A DNA stretch of 64,000 bases from UBA1368 sp964574965 (GCA_964574965.1 CAZNPR010000001.1:17181-81180), one strand, 5' to 3'. Counted from the first letter of the stretch, positions 44,069-53,626 are shown. Translations and numbers: made by a program. Notes: generated by a model from the sequence alone, not told the origin.

Positions 44069-45598
44069 ATGTTATCCGTCCTGAATACGCTTTTCATTAA
44101 TGGAATAGAAGCGCAAGCCGTAAAGGTAGAAGTTGATATCCAAAACGGATTACCTGATTTTCAAATTGTTGGATTAGCTTCAATGGCCATAAAAGAAGCC
44201 CGGGAAAGAGTCCGCTCCGCTATAAAAAATTGTGATTATCAATTTCCCAATCAAAAAATTATCGTTAATCTGGCCCCGGCTGATTTAAAAAAAGAAGGCA
44301 CCCATTTTGATCTGGCCATCGCCCTAGGGATCCTTATCGCTTCTGAACAGGTCAAAGCCACCGGAGACCAGTTATTTTATCTGGCTGGTGAATTATCCCT
44401 CGATGGCAGTGTTCGTGGAGTTCCGGGTATCTTACCCATGGCTCTGGAACTCATTAATTTATCTTATCCTGTGCAATTTATCATTCCTGCGGTAAATGCC
44501 CCGGAAGCAGCATTGGTCAGCGAACTATCTGGCTTGCCGGTAAATCACCTGACCCAGGTCATTCACTGGGTGGAAGGGGAACTTTCTATAGAAAAGGCAG
44601 TTGCCGATGCTCCGTTAAATCGGATAAATAAGTACCCGGGAGATTTTGCCGAGGTCAAAGGGCAGGAAACAGCCAAACGGGCTATGCAAATAGCAGCAGC
44701 GGGAATGCATAATCTCCTGCTGATCGGTCCCCCGGGAGGCGGCAAGACAATGCTGGCCCGCCGGGCCGTTTCCATCTTTCCTGATATGAACCGTCAGGAG
44801 GTTTTGGAATCCACCCGTATCTATTCAGTTGCCAATTTACTTAACAGAGATCAGCCGCTCATTAATCTTAGACCTTTTCGCGCCCCGCACAAAAACGCAT
44901 CCAGCGCAAGCATTGTGGGGGGCGGGCGGATCCCAAGGCCAGGAGAAATAAGCCTGGCCCAAAATGGGATATTGTTTTTAGATGAGCTTCCTGAATTTAA
45001 CCGGGATGTTCTGGAGGCTTTACGGCAGCCTTTGGAAGACAAGGTCATAACCGTGGCCCGTGCACAAGGAACCTACACTTTTCCTGCCAATTTCATTTTG
45101 ATTGCCAGCATGAATCCCTGCCCCTGCGGCAACTTTGGTTCCCAGTTGGAATGCCGCTGCACACCGATGCAAATACAAAAATACTTAAACCGTATCAGCG
45201 GCCCGCTTTTAGACCGCATGGACCTGCATGTGGAAGTGCCTCGGGTCAACTATGAACAGTTAAAAAACCATGACCCCGGTGAAACTTCTGCGCAGATAAA
45301 AGAAAGAGTAACGAATGCCCGCACTTTACAGGAAGCAAGATTTGCCGATCGATCTTATACGGTAAATGCTTTAATGACACCCAGCGATATTAAACGGCAT
45401 TGTATGTTAAATCATGAAACCGAGCAGTTGTTAAAATCAGCTTTTCAAAAACTCAATCTCAGCGCCAGAGGATATAATCGTATCCTGAAGGTAGCCAGAA
45501 CCATCGCTGATCTGGAGAATGAACCCGCGATACAGATCCAGCATATAGCTGAAGCTCTGCAATACAGGAGCCTGGACAAGAAATACTGGATGGCTTGA
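44069..45598 (+). CDS. comM: YifB/ComM family Mg-chelatase-like AAA+ ATPase
   Basis: 509 residues: an N-terminal Lon-like ChlI fold (1-~170), an AAA+ domain with Walker A GPPGGGKTM (~218) and Walker B LFLDELPEF, a cysteine cluster NPCPCGNF...CRC, and a C-terminal lid. ComM in naturally competent bacteria is a helicase that extends heteroduplex DNA during transformation. GGAGG lies 6 bases before the ATG. Its usual neighbour dprA is absent; glpK follows after 27 bases. Confidence 0.93.
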   Translation: MLSVLNTLFINGIEAQAVKVEVDIQNGLPDFQIVGLASMAIKEARERVRSAIKNCDYQFPNQKIIVNLAPADLKKEGTHFDLAIALGILIASEQVKATGDQLFYLAGELSLDGSVRGVPGILPMALELINLSYPVQFIIPAVNAPEAALVSELSGLPVNHLTQVIHWVEGELSIEKAVADAPLNRINKYPGDFAEVKGQETAKRAMQIAAAGMHNLLLIGPPGGGKTMLARRAVSIFPDMNRQEVLESTRIYSVANLLNRDQPLINLRPFRAPHKNASSASIVGGGRIPRPGEISLAQNGILFLDELPEFNRDVLEALRQPLEDKVITVARAQGTYTFPANFILIASMNPCPCGNFGSQLECRCTPMQIQKYLNRISGPLLDRMDLHVEVPRVNYEQLKNHDPGETSAQIKERVTNARTLQEARFADRSYTVNALMTPSDIKRHCMLNHETEQLLKSAFQKLNLSARGYNRILKVARTIADLENEPAIQIQHIAEALQYRSLDKKYWMA

Positions 45599-45625
45599 TA
45601 CCCATATCTGCAAGGAGGGATCTTT

Positions 45626-47119
45626 TTGACAGTCCGTTATATATTATCTATTGATCAGGGAACCACTGGTACTACGTGCTTATTGATCGATCACAGCGGT
45701 CAAATTGTTTCCCGGGCTTACCGTGAGTTCAGCCAGATCTACCCGCAACCCGGCTGGGTAGAACACGATCCCCAGGAAATATGGGCTGTTACGGTGAGCG
45801 TTGCCAAAGAGGCTATTCAGCAGGCTGATTTGCACAGCGGACAAATTGCCGCTATTGGCATTACCAATCAACGTGAAACGACGGTCGTATGGGATAAAAA
45901 CACCGGAGAACCGATCAGTAATGCGATCGTGTGGCAATGCCGCCGTACAGCACCTTTATGTGAACAATTAAAAGCGGAAGGCTGGGAGCCGATCGTCAAA
46001 GCGAAAACCGGCCTGATCATTGACGCTTATTTTTCAGCTACCAAACTGGCCTGGATTCTGGAAAATGTACCTTATGCCCGACACAAAGCTGAAACGGGAG
46101 ACCTGCTGTTTGGTACCATTGATTCCTGGTTGGTATGGAAGCTTACCGGCGGCCGGGTGCATGTAACCGATTATTCCAACGCTTCCCGCACTATGCTTTT
46201 TAATATCCATCAATTACATTGGGACCAGGAATTACTGGAAAAAATGCGTATTCCTCATGCTATGCTGCCCGAAGTTGTTTCCTCCAGCGAGATTTACGGT
46301 TTAACCGATGCAGCTATTTTAGGCAGTGAAGTACCTATTGCCGGCATGGCCGGTGACCAGCAGGCAGCTTTGTTCGGCCAGGCATGCTTTCAGGCCGGGA
46401 TGGCCAAAAATACTTACGGCACCGGTTGTTTTTTGCTGATGAACACCGGGAATAAACCGGTTACATCCGAACATGGATTATTGACTACCATTGCCTGGGG
46501 AATAAATGGGCAAATTGATTATGCTCTGGAAGGAAGTGTCTTTGTCGCCGGTGCCGCTGTGCAATGGCTGCGGGATGAATTAAAGATCATAAGTCATGCA
46601 GCTGAATCAGAATCTATGGCCGTCTCTTTACCTGATAACGACGGCGTTTATTTGGTCCCTGCTTTTGTCGGACTCGGCGCTCCTTATTGGGATATGTATG
46701 CCCGAGGGACCATAACCGGACTCACCCGGGGCAGCAAGCGGGAGCATCTGGTGCGTGCCGCGTTGGAATCAATCGCCTATCAAACTTCTGATGTATTGAA
46801 GGCTATGATAGATGATTCAGGGATCCGTTTAAATGCTCTGAAAGTAGACGGCGGAGCAGCCGAAAATAATTTCTTGATGCAATTTCAAGCTGATATACTG
46901 AAGGTAGATGTTGAACGACCTCTGGTAACTGAGACTACCGCAATGGGCGCCGCTTATCTTGCCGGTCTGGCAATTGGTTACTGGGACAGCCAGCAGGATT
47001 TGATGAAAGCAAAAATCATTGAACGTTGTTTTCAACCTGCCATGGCTGATGAACAGCGGTCTTCATTGCTGCAAGGCTGGAAACATGCGGTTGCCAGCGT
47101 GCTATCCACAAACCGATGA
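45626..47119 (+). CDS. glpK: Glycerol kinase
   Basis: 497 residues, full-length FGGY kinase. It starts YILSIDQGTTGTT and contains GDQQAALFGQ and the C-terminal VDGGAAENNFLMQFQADIL site. Phosphorylates glycerol to glycerol 3-phosphate. The start is TTG at 45626 with AAGGAGGGA upstream. It lies between comM and an Ldh-family dehydrogenase with tight spacing; no glpF or glpD is nearby, so the operon is unusual for glycerol use. Confidence 0.95.
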   Translation: MTVRYILSIDQGTTGTTCLLIDHSGQIVSRAYREFSQIYPQPGWVEHDPQEIWAVTVSVAKEAIQQADLHSGQIAAIGITNQRETTVVWDKNTGEPISNAIVWQCRRTAPLCEQLKAEGWEPIVKAKTGLIIDAYFSATKLAWILENVPYARHKAETGDLLFGTIDSWLVWKLTGGRVHVTDYSNASRTMLFNIHQLHWDQELLEKMRIPHAMLPEVVSSSEIYGLTDAAILGSEVPIAGMAGDQQAALFGQACFQAGMAKNTYGTGCFLLMNTGNKPVTSEHGLLTTIAWGINGQIDYALEGSVFVAGAAVQWLRDELKIISHAAESESMAVSLPDNDGVYLVPAFVGLGAPYWDMYARGTITGLTRGSKREHLVRAALESIAYQTSDVLKAMIDDSGIRLNALKVDGGAAENNFLMQFQADILKVDVERPLVTETTAMGAAYLAGLAIGYWDSQQDLMKAKIIERCFQPAMADEQRSSLLQGWKHAVASVLSTNR

Positions 47120-47134
47120 GAAGGAAGTGTGAAA

Positions 47135-48244
47135 ATGAGTGATGTGGCCTGGATCGACTTTGATCTCCTGGAAACTTTCATGGCAGATGTATTGAAAGCA
47201 GTCGGTGTACCTGCCGGGGATGCCGCTATATGCAGCGAGGTACTTATTACTGCTGACAAGCGCGGAATAGACTCTCATGGTATCGGCCGCTTAAAAACCA
47301 TTTATTATGACCGTATCAAAGCGGGGATCTTAAACCCGGTGACCGATTTTAAGATCCTGCGTGAATCTCCTGCCACAGCTGTGATAGATGGGCATCACGG
47401 CATGGGGCATGTAATCGCTAAAAAAGCCATGCAGCTTGCGATCGATAAAGCTGGAAAATGTGGTATGGGTATGACCGCAGTACGAAATTCCTCCCACTAT
47501 GGTATCGCCGGATATTATGCATTAATGGCGGTAGAGCAAGGTATGATCGGTATAACCGGCACCAATGCCCGTCCTTCTATCGCTCCTACTTTTGGCGTGG
47601 AGAATATGCTGGGAACCAATCCATTGACTTTCGGTATGCCAACTGATGAGCCATTCCCTTTTGTGCTCGACTGTGCCACTTCCATTTCCCAGCGCGGTAA
47701 AATTGAAGTATATTCCCGGGCTGATAAGGAGATCCCTGCCGGTTGGGTCATCGACCAAGCAGGAAATGCCCGCACTGACACGCACCAGATCTTGAATGAT
47801 TTAGTAACTGGTTATGCCGCCTTGGCCCCATTGGGAGGGATTGGCGAAGAGCTGGCAGGATATAAAGGCTATGGTTATGCAACCGTAGTGGAGATACTTT
47901 CTGCTGCACTACAGGGCGGAGCATTTTTGAAAGCGCTGACCGGCCGAGACGAAAACGGTACTTTGCGTCCATACGGATTGGGGCATTTTTTCATAGCGGT
48001 CAATATTGAGTGTTTTACTGAACCAGATCAATTTGCCAAAACCACCGGTGATATATTACGTGCTTTAAGAGCATCGAAAAAAGCTCCTGGTCAGAACTGC
48101 ATCTATACTGCCGGAGAAAAGGAGTATCTGGCCTGGTTGGAGCGTCAGGGCAAAGGGGTGCCTGTTAATCAAGCTTTACAGGCAGAAATGCTGGCCATGC
48201 GTGATGAATTGGGATTGAGCCAGTATAAGTTTGGTTTCGAATAG
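47135..48244 (+). CDS. Ldh family (malate/L-lactate/ureidoglycolate-type) NAD(P)-dependent oxidoreductase
   Basis: 369 residues of the LDH2/MDG family, unrelated to classical lactate dehydrogenase. Signatures are DKRGIDSHGIGRL, RNSSHYGIAGYYALMA (catalytic His) and NPLTFGMPTDEPFPFVLD. It reduces a 2-oxo acid, possibly malate, lactate or 2,3-diketogulonate; the substrate cannot be read. ATG at 47135 follows GGAAGTG. It is 15 bases after glpK and converges on the hydrolase gene with no gap. Confidence 0.9.
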   Translation: MSDVAWIDFDLLETFMADVLKAVGVPAGDAAICSEVLITADKRGIDSHGIGRLKTIYYDRIKAGILNPVTDFKILRESPATAVIDGHHGMGHVIAKKAMQLAIDKAGKCGMGMTAVRNSSHYGIAGYYALMAVEQGMIGITGTNARPSIAPTFGVENMLGTNPLTFGMPTDEPFPFVLDCATSISQRGKIEVYSRADKEIPAGWVIDQAGNARTDTHQILNDLVTGYAALAPLGGIGEELAGYKGYGYATVVEILSAALQGGAFLKALTGRDENGTLRPYGLGHFFIAVNIECFTEPDQFAKTTGDILRALRASKKAPGQNCIYTAGEKEYLAWLERQGKGVPVNQALQAEMLAMRDELGLSQYKFGFE

Positions 48245-49105
48245 TTAGCCCAAGGGCTCCAAAATATGTTGTAGCAGCCAGGCTCTGATCACACCCAGGA
48301 CTTGTTCTTTTTCTGCAGGGGTTTCGTTCATGGTTTCATGATAAAGGTTATCGAAAATATATATTTTCTTATCACGGGAGGCAGCTTTTTGCATAACTTC
48401 CTCACTGCCCCGGTAATCAACGATGCCGTCTGCTTTACCATGAATGATCAAAAGGGGCAGCACAATTTCTCCTGACCTTTCCAGACATTCCTGCCCGGCG
48501 GCGATAAACTCTGTATACCATCTGGCTGATACCAGATCATGTACCAGTGGGTCATCAATATATGCCTTTACTACCTTTTGATCGTGGGATAAAAGTCTGC
48601 TGTCCAATCCGGTAGACATGGACAAAGAAGGCAGCACCCGGGATAGGATCAATGCCACTTTAGCTTTCAGGGGCGGAACTTCCACTTTATTTTTTAATCC
48701 AGCCGATGACAAGATCAAACCCGCAAAATCCTGTCCATATTTAAGCACATACTTGAAGGCGATTACGCCCCCCAGGCTATGCCCCATTATGATCATGGGT
48801 ATACCCGGATGATCCTTTTTGGCTGATTGGACCAGGAGATCAAAATCATCGATATATTCATCAAAAGACATAACATGCCCTTTTTTCCCCGCTGACCTTC
48901 CATGGCCGCGATGGTCAAGGGCATATACCGAGAGATCGGTATCATGAATGGTTTGGAGTAAATTCCCATATCGGCTGCTGTGTTCTCCAACCCCGTGGCA
49001 AAGAACGATCACACCTCTGGGTTGTGGCTTTTGCCATGTCTGAAAAAATAATTTCACTCCGTCGGTGCTTGTCATTTCTCCCGTGTGATGAATGTAATCT
49101 GTCAT
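48245..49105 (-). CDS. Alpha/beta hydrolase, monoacylglycerol-lipase-like
   Basis: 286 residues. The nucleophile elbow GHSLGG near residue 110, the oxyanion segment VLCHGVGEHSSRY, HRGHGRS, and a C-terminal HETMNE histidine define the Hydrolase_4/lysophospholipase group. It probably cleaves a lipid ester in the cytoplasm, which would be consistent with the adjacent glycerol kinase (inference). It is 17 bases downstream of the MBL-fold gene. Confidence 0.88.
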   Translation of the reverse strand: MTDYIHHTGEMTSTDGVKLFFQTWQKPQPRGVIVLCHGVGEHSSRYGNLLQTIHDTDLSVYALDHRGHGRSAGKKGHVMSFDEYIDDFDLLVQSAKKDHPGIPMIIMGHSLGGVIAFKYVLKYGQDFAGLILSSAGLKNKVEVPPLKAKVALILSRVLPSLSMSTGLDSRLLSHDQKVVKAYIDDPLVHDLVSARWYTEFIAAGQECLERSGEIVLPLLIIHGKADGIVDYRGSEEVMQKAASRDKKIYIFDNLYHETMNETPAEKEQVLGVIRAWLLQHILEPLG

Positions 49106-49122
49106 ACTTTTGCCTTCCTCCT

Positions 49123-49971
49123 TTACTGCCTTTCTTCTGCGCTATCTGGTTGATTCGTTATAAGCCCCTGAATAAAGGAATTGATCAGATTAATTTTGCC
49201 AAAATCGCCTTCGGTTGGTTCATATAAAACGGTTTCTTTCCCCAATAACCTCTCCCGGATCTCTTCCGGTTCAATACCCTCTTCATATAATTTTATTACT
49301 TTCTCCCCCAACTCTTCCCAGTAAGCAATTTTTCGTTCAAGAGCCGCTTTGGCATTTGAAACCACTGTTCCAGAACTGCAGTACAGGGTGGAAAATTCGT
49401 ACTGTAATAGCTTATGCAAGGAGGCTAACATGTCTGTTACATTCTCATCACTTCTTAATGTCGGCACTTTTTCACGCACAAAAACATCTCCGGCAAAAAG
49501 CCATCCCTGCTGTGGTTCAAGTAAGCAAATATGATCAGGGCTATGTCCGGGTGTATGGATGATCTGAAAGGCATATCGCTTGGTTTTAATTACTGCTTCC
49601 AGTGGAAGGACTATAGATGGAGGCGGGTCTCCCCAGGCAAAATGTTGGTACGACCTCAGTCGTCCGGTCCAGAGACCCGGGGTTTCGATCAGCGGTACAG
49701 CCAGAGGGTGAGCAAAAATGTTTTGGACCCCTCGTTTTTGCTGGAAAACCATATTGTTGCCAATATGATCTTCATGGTGATGGGTGTTAACGATCAGCTC
49801 AACCGGGAAATCTGCAAAAGCAGCTTCGATCTCATCGGCAACATGGACCGGCCCGGTATCGATCAGCAGTCCGTCAATATAATAACTGGCCATGGTATAA
49901 ACCGGCCGTCCATCAATCAGCCTGCCCATAATGAACTGGGTTACGTCTCCGTATCGCTGGGCATTAATCAT
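49123..49971 (-). CDS. MBL-fold metallohydrolase
   Basis: 282 residues. The zinc motif THHHEDHIGN, then HTPGHSPDH and FAGDVFV, supports an active binuclear site of the glyoxalase II/MBL superfamily. GGGAGGG lies 9 bases before the ATG at 49971; the 14-codon extension to 50013 is rejected. The substrate is unknown. It forms a pair with the downstream alpha/beta hydrolase. Confidence 0.88.
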   Translation of the reverse strand: MINAQRYGDVTQFIMGRLIDGRPVYTMASYYIDGLLIDTGPVHVADEIEAAFADFPVELIVNTHHHEDHIGNNMVFQQKRGVQNIFAHPLAVPLIETPGLWTGRLRSYQHFAWGDPPPSIVLPLEAVIKTKRYAFQIIHTPGHSPDHICLLEPQQGWLFAGDVFVREKVPTLRSDENVTDMLASLHKLLQYEFSTLYCSSGTVVSNAKAALERKIAYWEELGEKVIKLYEEGIEPEEIRERLLGKETVLYEPTEGDFGKINLINSFIQGLITNQPDSAEERQ

Positions 49972-50087
49972 GGCTGACACCCTCCCTTTTATAATCATCA
50001 TATTACAATTCATTATTATTATCTACTTGTCAGCATTTATTGTTATGATTGGTAAATAACCTATTTCATTTTAAGGAGAGTGTTTTT

Positions 50088-50573
50088 ATGGAAGCGCGTA
50101 CAATAAGCGAGACAGCAACATCCTTAAGTCAAATTATTCTGCCTTCACAGACAAATCCGGCCGGGACCGCCCATGGCGGGGAATTGTTAAAAATGATGGA
50201 TAATTGTGCCGGGGCTTGTGCCACCAAACATTCACGGGCTATCGTAGTGACAGCAGCAATCGATGGTATAAATTTTCATGCCCCGGTTTTTATGGGTAAT
50301 TTGGCTACCTGTAATGCGCACCTGACCTATGTATCCAATTCATCGATGGAAATCGCCGTAAATATAGATGCCGAAGACTTACTCCAGGGAACGCGTCAAT
50401 GCTGTATCACTGCATATTTCACTTTCGTGGCTCTGGGAGAAAACATGACGCCGGTCAAAGTACCGCGCCTTATACTGGAAAACACTATGGAAGAAGAAGA
50501 GTTTGAGGCTGGCCGGCTCAGAAGCAAAGCCAGAAGAGAGAATCCCAAGGTATGCTGGCTGTCGCTTTATTAG
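50088..50573 (+). CDS. Acyl-CoA thioesterase, hotdog fold
   Basis: 161 residues. The active-site region NPAGTAHGGELLKMMDNCAG with its aspartate is typical of YciA/BACH-type thioesterases. It hydrolyses acyl-CoA to free acid; chain preference cannot be predicted. AAGGAGAG lies before the ATG at 50088. Divergent from the MBL gene, with about 115 bases between. Confidence 0.9.
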   Translation: MEARTISETATSLSQIILPSQTNPAGTAHGGELLKMMDNCAGACATKHSRAIVVTAAIDGINFHAPVFMGNLATCNAHLTYVSNSSMEIAVNIDAEDLLQGTRQCCITAYFTFVALGENMTPVKVPRLILENTMEEEEFEAGRLRSKARRENPKVCWLSLY

Positions 50574-50637
50574 TAAATTTTCTGGAAACATCAAAAGGTG
50601 AATCTGGATGACCAGAGATATCCGTACAGCAACAGAC

Positions 50638-50668
50638 AAACCGTCATAAATCAATATGACGGTTTGAT
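50638..50668. terminator. Hairpin between the thioesterase and folD genes
   Basis: A perfect 10-bp stem (AAACCGTCAT, 50638-50647, with ATGACGGTTT, 50656-50665) has an eight-base loop. The U-tract is short on both strands, but the position between two convergent stops suggests a bidirectional terminator. Confidence 0.6.
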
Positions 50669-50699
50669 TAAGCTTTGTATTGCGTTCTATAAATGAGCT

Positions 50700-51524
50700 T
50701 TATTTTTGCTTTAACATACAGATCTGTCTTAAGTTATCAAAAAGTTCCGCTACTGTAATGACCCCTACCCCTCCGGGAACCGCACTGGCAATGGCAGCTT
50801 TTTCCTTGGCCGCTTCGTCAACGTCTCCAAACATTTTACCGTTTTCATCAAAATTGATGCCAGCGTCGATGATAATTGCATCTTCTCTCACCATATCCGC
50901 TGTGATATAATTTCGTCTGCCCAGGGCGGCCACTAAAATATCCGCATTTAAAGTTTCCTTTTTAAGGTCTTTAGTACGGGTATGGCACAATGTTACCGTA
51001 GCGTTCTCCGTGGTCATCATTACAGATAGCGGATTCCCCACGATCGTGCTGCGTCCTACGATCGTTACATTTTTCCCTTCGATTGCAATGTCATGCTCCT
51101 TTAGGATCCTGACGATGGCTTTGGGCGTGGAAGGTTGTATCCCCTGCTGACGGCTGATCAATTTTCCCAAATTATAATTATGGACTCCTTCTACGTCCTT
51201 CTGGTGGGTGATTTCATTTATCAGGCGGTTATAATCAAGGTGTTCCGGTAAAGGCTTTTGTAGCATGATCCCATCGATGGCAGGATCTTCATTCAAGTTC
51301 CGGATAAATCTTAAAACCTGGCTTTCTTCAGTATCAGCCCCCAAATGCAGTACATCAATTTTGATTCCGGTCTCCCGGCCAAATTTTACAATCCCGTTCA
51401 CATAAACCTGTGAAGGCGGATCGTCTCCCACCAGTATGATGGACATACTCATTCTGTTCTCTGCAGCAAACTGCTGGATTTCCATTTTTAATTTGTCCCT
51501 GATCTCACGTCCATAAATTATCAA
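50700..51524 (-). CDS. folD: Methylene-THF dehydrogenase (FolD) with altered cyclohydrolase residues
   Basis: 274 residues. Overall a normal FolD: PSQVYVN, DGIMLQKPLP, TIVGRSTIVGNPLS (nucleotide site) and PVPGGVGVITV-type C-terminus (AVPGGVGVITV). The catalytic lysine of the YxxxK motif (E. coli Lys54), required for cyclohydrolase activity, is Ile45 here. The nearby QLP motif is QKP (Gln89-Lys90), and the KDVDG aspartate is Glu112. It is therefore probably mainly a dehydrogenase, with FchA (16135-16761) as cyclohydrolase. Converts methenyl- to methylene-THF. It overlaps nfo by 4 bases. Confidence 0.9.
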   Translation of the reverse strand: MIIYGREIRDKLKMEIQQFAAENRMSMSIILVGDDPPSQVYVNGIVKFGRETGIKIDVLHLGADTEESQVLRFIRNLNEDPAIDGIMLQKPLPEHLDYNRLINEITHQKDVEGVHNYNLGKLISRQQGIQPSTPKAIVRILKEHDIAIEGKNVTIVGRSTIVGNPLSVMMTTENATVTLCHTRTKDLKKETLNADILVAALGRRNYITADMVREDAIIIDAGINFDENGKMFGDVDEAAKEKAAIASAVPGGVGVITVAELFDNLRQICMLKQK

Positions 51525-52420
51525 TGTTTTCCCTCCCAGTTAAGTTGTTTTGCTCTTATTTGCTTTAAAATCTTTATATCCTCATCAACGCCTTCCGGCG
51601 GTGTTTCCAGGATAAAAGGAAACTGCGCAAAGAACGGGTGGCTGAGTAAAGCTTTAAATCCCTCTTTGCCAATAAAACCCTGTCCGATATGACTATGCCG
51701 GTCTTTTTTTCCGCCAAATTCTTTCATACTGTCATTGGCATGTATGAGATATATTTTATCTTTTCCGAAAGAATCCTGCATTTGCTTTATTATGTCTTCG
51801 ATCCCTTCAGCGGTAGTACAATCATACCCGGCAGCATAAGTATGGCAGGTATCATAGCAAATGCCTATCTTATCACTGTGATCTACCTTGTCCAGTATTT
51901 GCTTTAGTTCTTCAAAACTGCGGCCAATTTCTGTTCCCTGCCCGGCCATGGTCTCCAATAATATGCGGGTCTGGCCTTGATACTTTTTTAGTACCAGATT
52001 CAATAGGCGGCTGACATTTTCAATCCCTGCCGCCGGATCAGCCGTGGTATAAGAACCGGGATGCAAAACCAGAAAGTCAGCCTCGATCATCGTGCATCTT
52101 GCCAGGTCTTCAGTCACCACCTGCAGGGCATATTCATATACTTCGGATTTGATTGCGGCCGGATTACAAACATAAGGGATATGCACTACGACAGGGCCAA
52201 TGCGGTTTTCCTTAAGCGTCTTGATGAAATAAGCCGTTTCTTCTGCCGTCAAATTTCTGGCTCCGCTGCCCCGCGGGTTTCTCAGAAATATCTGTAAGGT
52301 CTCTAAACCTCTGGCTACTGCTTCATCCGCGGTAGCCTTTAATCCTTTGCCAATGGACAAGTGCGCTCCTATCGGTGTTTTCCTATAGATACTATCCCCT
52401 CGTTTCCTTCTAAAAGGCAT
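51521..52420 (-). CDS. nfo: Endonuclease IV
   Basis: 299 residues; cuts abasic sites in base-excision repair with three zinc ions. IGAHLSIGKGL, the VLHPGSY segment, CYDTCHTYAAGYD and IHANDSMKEFGGKKDRHSHIGQGFIG are the Nfo signatures carrying the zinc ligands. The ATG at 52420 lacks a Shine-Dalgarno sequence and overlaps yraN by 11 bases, so it probably relies on translational coupling. Confidence 0.93.
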   Translation of the reverse strand: MPFRRKRGDSIYRKTPIGAHLSIGKGLKATADEAVARGLETLQIFLRNPRGSGARNLTAEETAYFIKTLKENRIGPVVVHIPYVCNPAAIKSEVYEYALQVVTEDLARCTMIEADFLVLHPGSYTTADPAAGIENVSRLLNLVLKKYQGQTRILLETMAGQGTEIGRSFEELKQILDKVDHSDKIGICYDTCHTYAAGYDCTTAEGIEDIIKQMQDSFGKDKIYLIHANDSMKEFGGKKDRHSHIGQGFIGKEGFKALLSHPFFAQFPFILETPPEGVDEDIKILKQIRAKQLNWEGKH

Positions 52421-52757
52421 CTTTTATATGATTGATTTTTTCCTGACCATCCATCATCAATATTGTAATTACATCAAAATGTATCTGTGCAAATGGACGT
52501 TCCAAGTTGTTCAAATAGATAAAGGCAGCTTTTTTCAAATGCTCGATTTTTTTATAGGTGATCGCCTCTTCCGGGTAGCCGAATTTTAAGTTGGTGCGGG
52601 TTTTGACTTCCACAAAAAAGATATCCTTTCCCTTGCTGCAGATCAAATCCAACTCCCCAAAGCGGGTATGATAATTTCGGGCAATCACTTTATAACCTTG
52701 TGCAGTCAGATGTTGTGCTGCGATATCTTCTCCCCGCCGCCCCAACTCTTTTTTCAT
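52410..52757 (-). CDS. YraN family (UPF0102) nuclease-fold protein
   Basis: 115 residues. It begins LGRRGEDIAAQHLTAQGYKVIARNYH, and contains GELDLICSKGKDIFFVEVKTR, an endonuclease-like Glu/Asp/Glu-x-Lys site. YraN proteins are conserved near rnhB; their role is unknown. AGGAGAGGG precedes the ATG. The assembly gap and 134 bases separate it from rnhB. Confidence 0.93.
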   Translation of the reverse strand: MKKELGRRGEDIAAQHLTAQGYKVIARNYHTRFGELDLICSKGKDIFFVEVKTRTNLKFGYPEEAITYKKIEHLKKAAFIYLNNLERPFAQIHFDVITILMMDGQEKINHIKDAF

Positions 52758-52891
52758 ATACCCTCTCCTGTTCCATGCCAGTAAATTTAGATGCGCAGCT
52801 TAATCATAATTTAATAACAGGAACGATCCCGGTTTAATCTAAATTTCAAACAACGCCTGCTGACTTATTGAATCTCCGCCCACCAAAGTCT

Positions 52892-52991
52892 NNNNNNNNN
52901 NNNNNNNNNNNNNNNNNNNNNNNNNNNNNNNNNNNNNNNNNNNNNNNNNNNNNNNNNNNNNNNNNNNNNNNNNNNNNNNNNNNNNNNNNNN
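52892..52991. other. Assembly gap of 100 N
   Basis: Exactly 100 undetermined bases, a standard placeholder for a gap of unknown size. It interrupts the C-terminal end of rnhB. The 31 bases on the far side could be the end of rnhB or unrelated sequence; their frame is unknown. Confidence 0.98.
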
Positions 52992-53626
52992 CGGTGAATC
53001 GGACAGGCTCCAAAGCGGCTGAGCATTTCCAGGTGTTCGCGGGTCCCGTAACCTTTGTGTCTGGCAAATCCGTACTGCGGGTAGATGGAATCAAAGTATT
53101 CCATGCACTGATCTCTTTCAACTTTAGCCAGAATGGAAGCACAAGCAATGGATATACTCAGGCTGTCTCCCTTAATGATCGATTGACAATCGATTGACAG
53201 ACCCGGCAGTTTCATGGCATCCACCAGCAGGAAATCCGGTCTGATCTCCAGATTCATCACTGCGGTTTGCATCGCTTCGCGGGTGGCATTATAAATATTT
53301 ACACTATCCAGATAAGCCGGTGATATGGAACATATTGCCCAGGCCAAAGCTTTTTCCTTTATCAAAGCGGATAATGCAAGTCTCATCCTGGCTGTCAATT
53401 TCTTGGAGTCGTTGACGCCGGCAGCATAAAAGTTAGGCGGCAGTATCACTGCTGCTGCCACAACCGGGCCAGCCAGGGGCCCGCGCCCTGCTTCATCGAT
53501 CCCGGCCAAAAATTTATATCCGTTGTGATAAGCTGCCTTTTCGAATTCTTTCAATTTCTCTATTCTTTCTCTCTCCGCATCTGCGTTTAAATCCTTTTTA
53601 CCCACAGATTTATTACCTTCTCCCAT
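52992..53626 (-). CDS. rnhB: Ribonuclease HII, C-terminus lost in the assembly gap
   Basis: About 211 residues are readable. Catalytic acids appear in GIDEAGRGPLAGPV (Asp and Glu), LVDAMKLPG and AKVERDQCMEYFD. The usual HKGYGTREHLEMLSRFGACPIH end is followed by about 20 residues (HRRSFAP-type) that must lie in the gap. It removes RNA from RNA-DNA hybrids. The ATG at 53626 has GGGAATCTT upstream; a GTG 8 codons further on, after AAGG, is an alternative. It overlaps the end of the reductase gene by 14 bases. Confidence 0.9.

Noticed and set aside
43851..44084. Plus-strand 77-residue frame with a hydrophobic stretch before comM
   Set aside because: No Shine-Dalgarno sequence, overlaps the comM start, and no recognisable family.
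52846..52891. Short open frames that run into the N gap
   Set aside because: They depend on undetermined bases; the frame relative to rnhB cannot be known.
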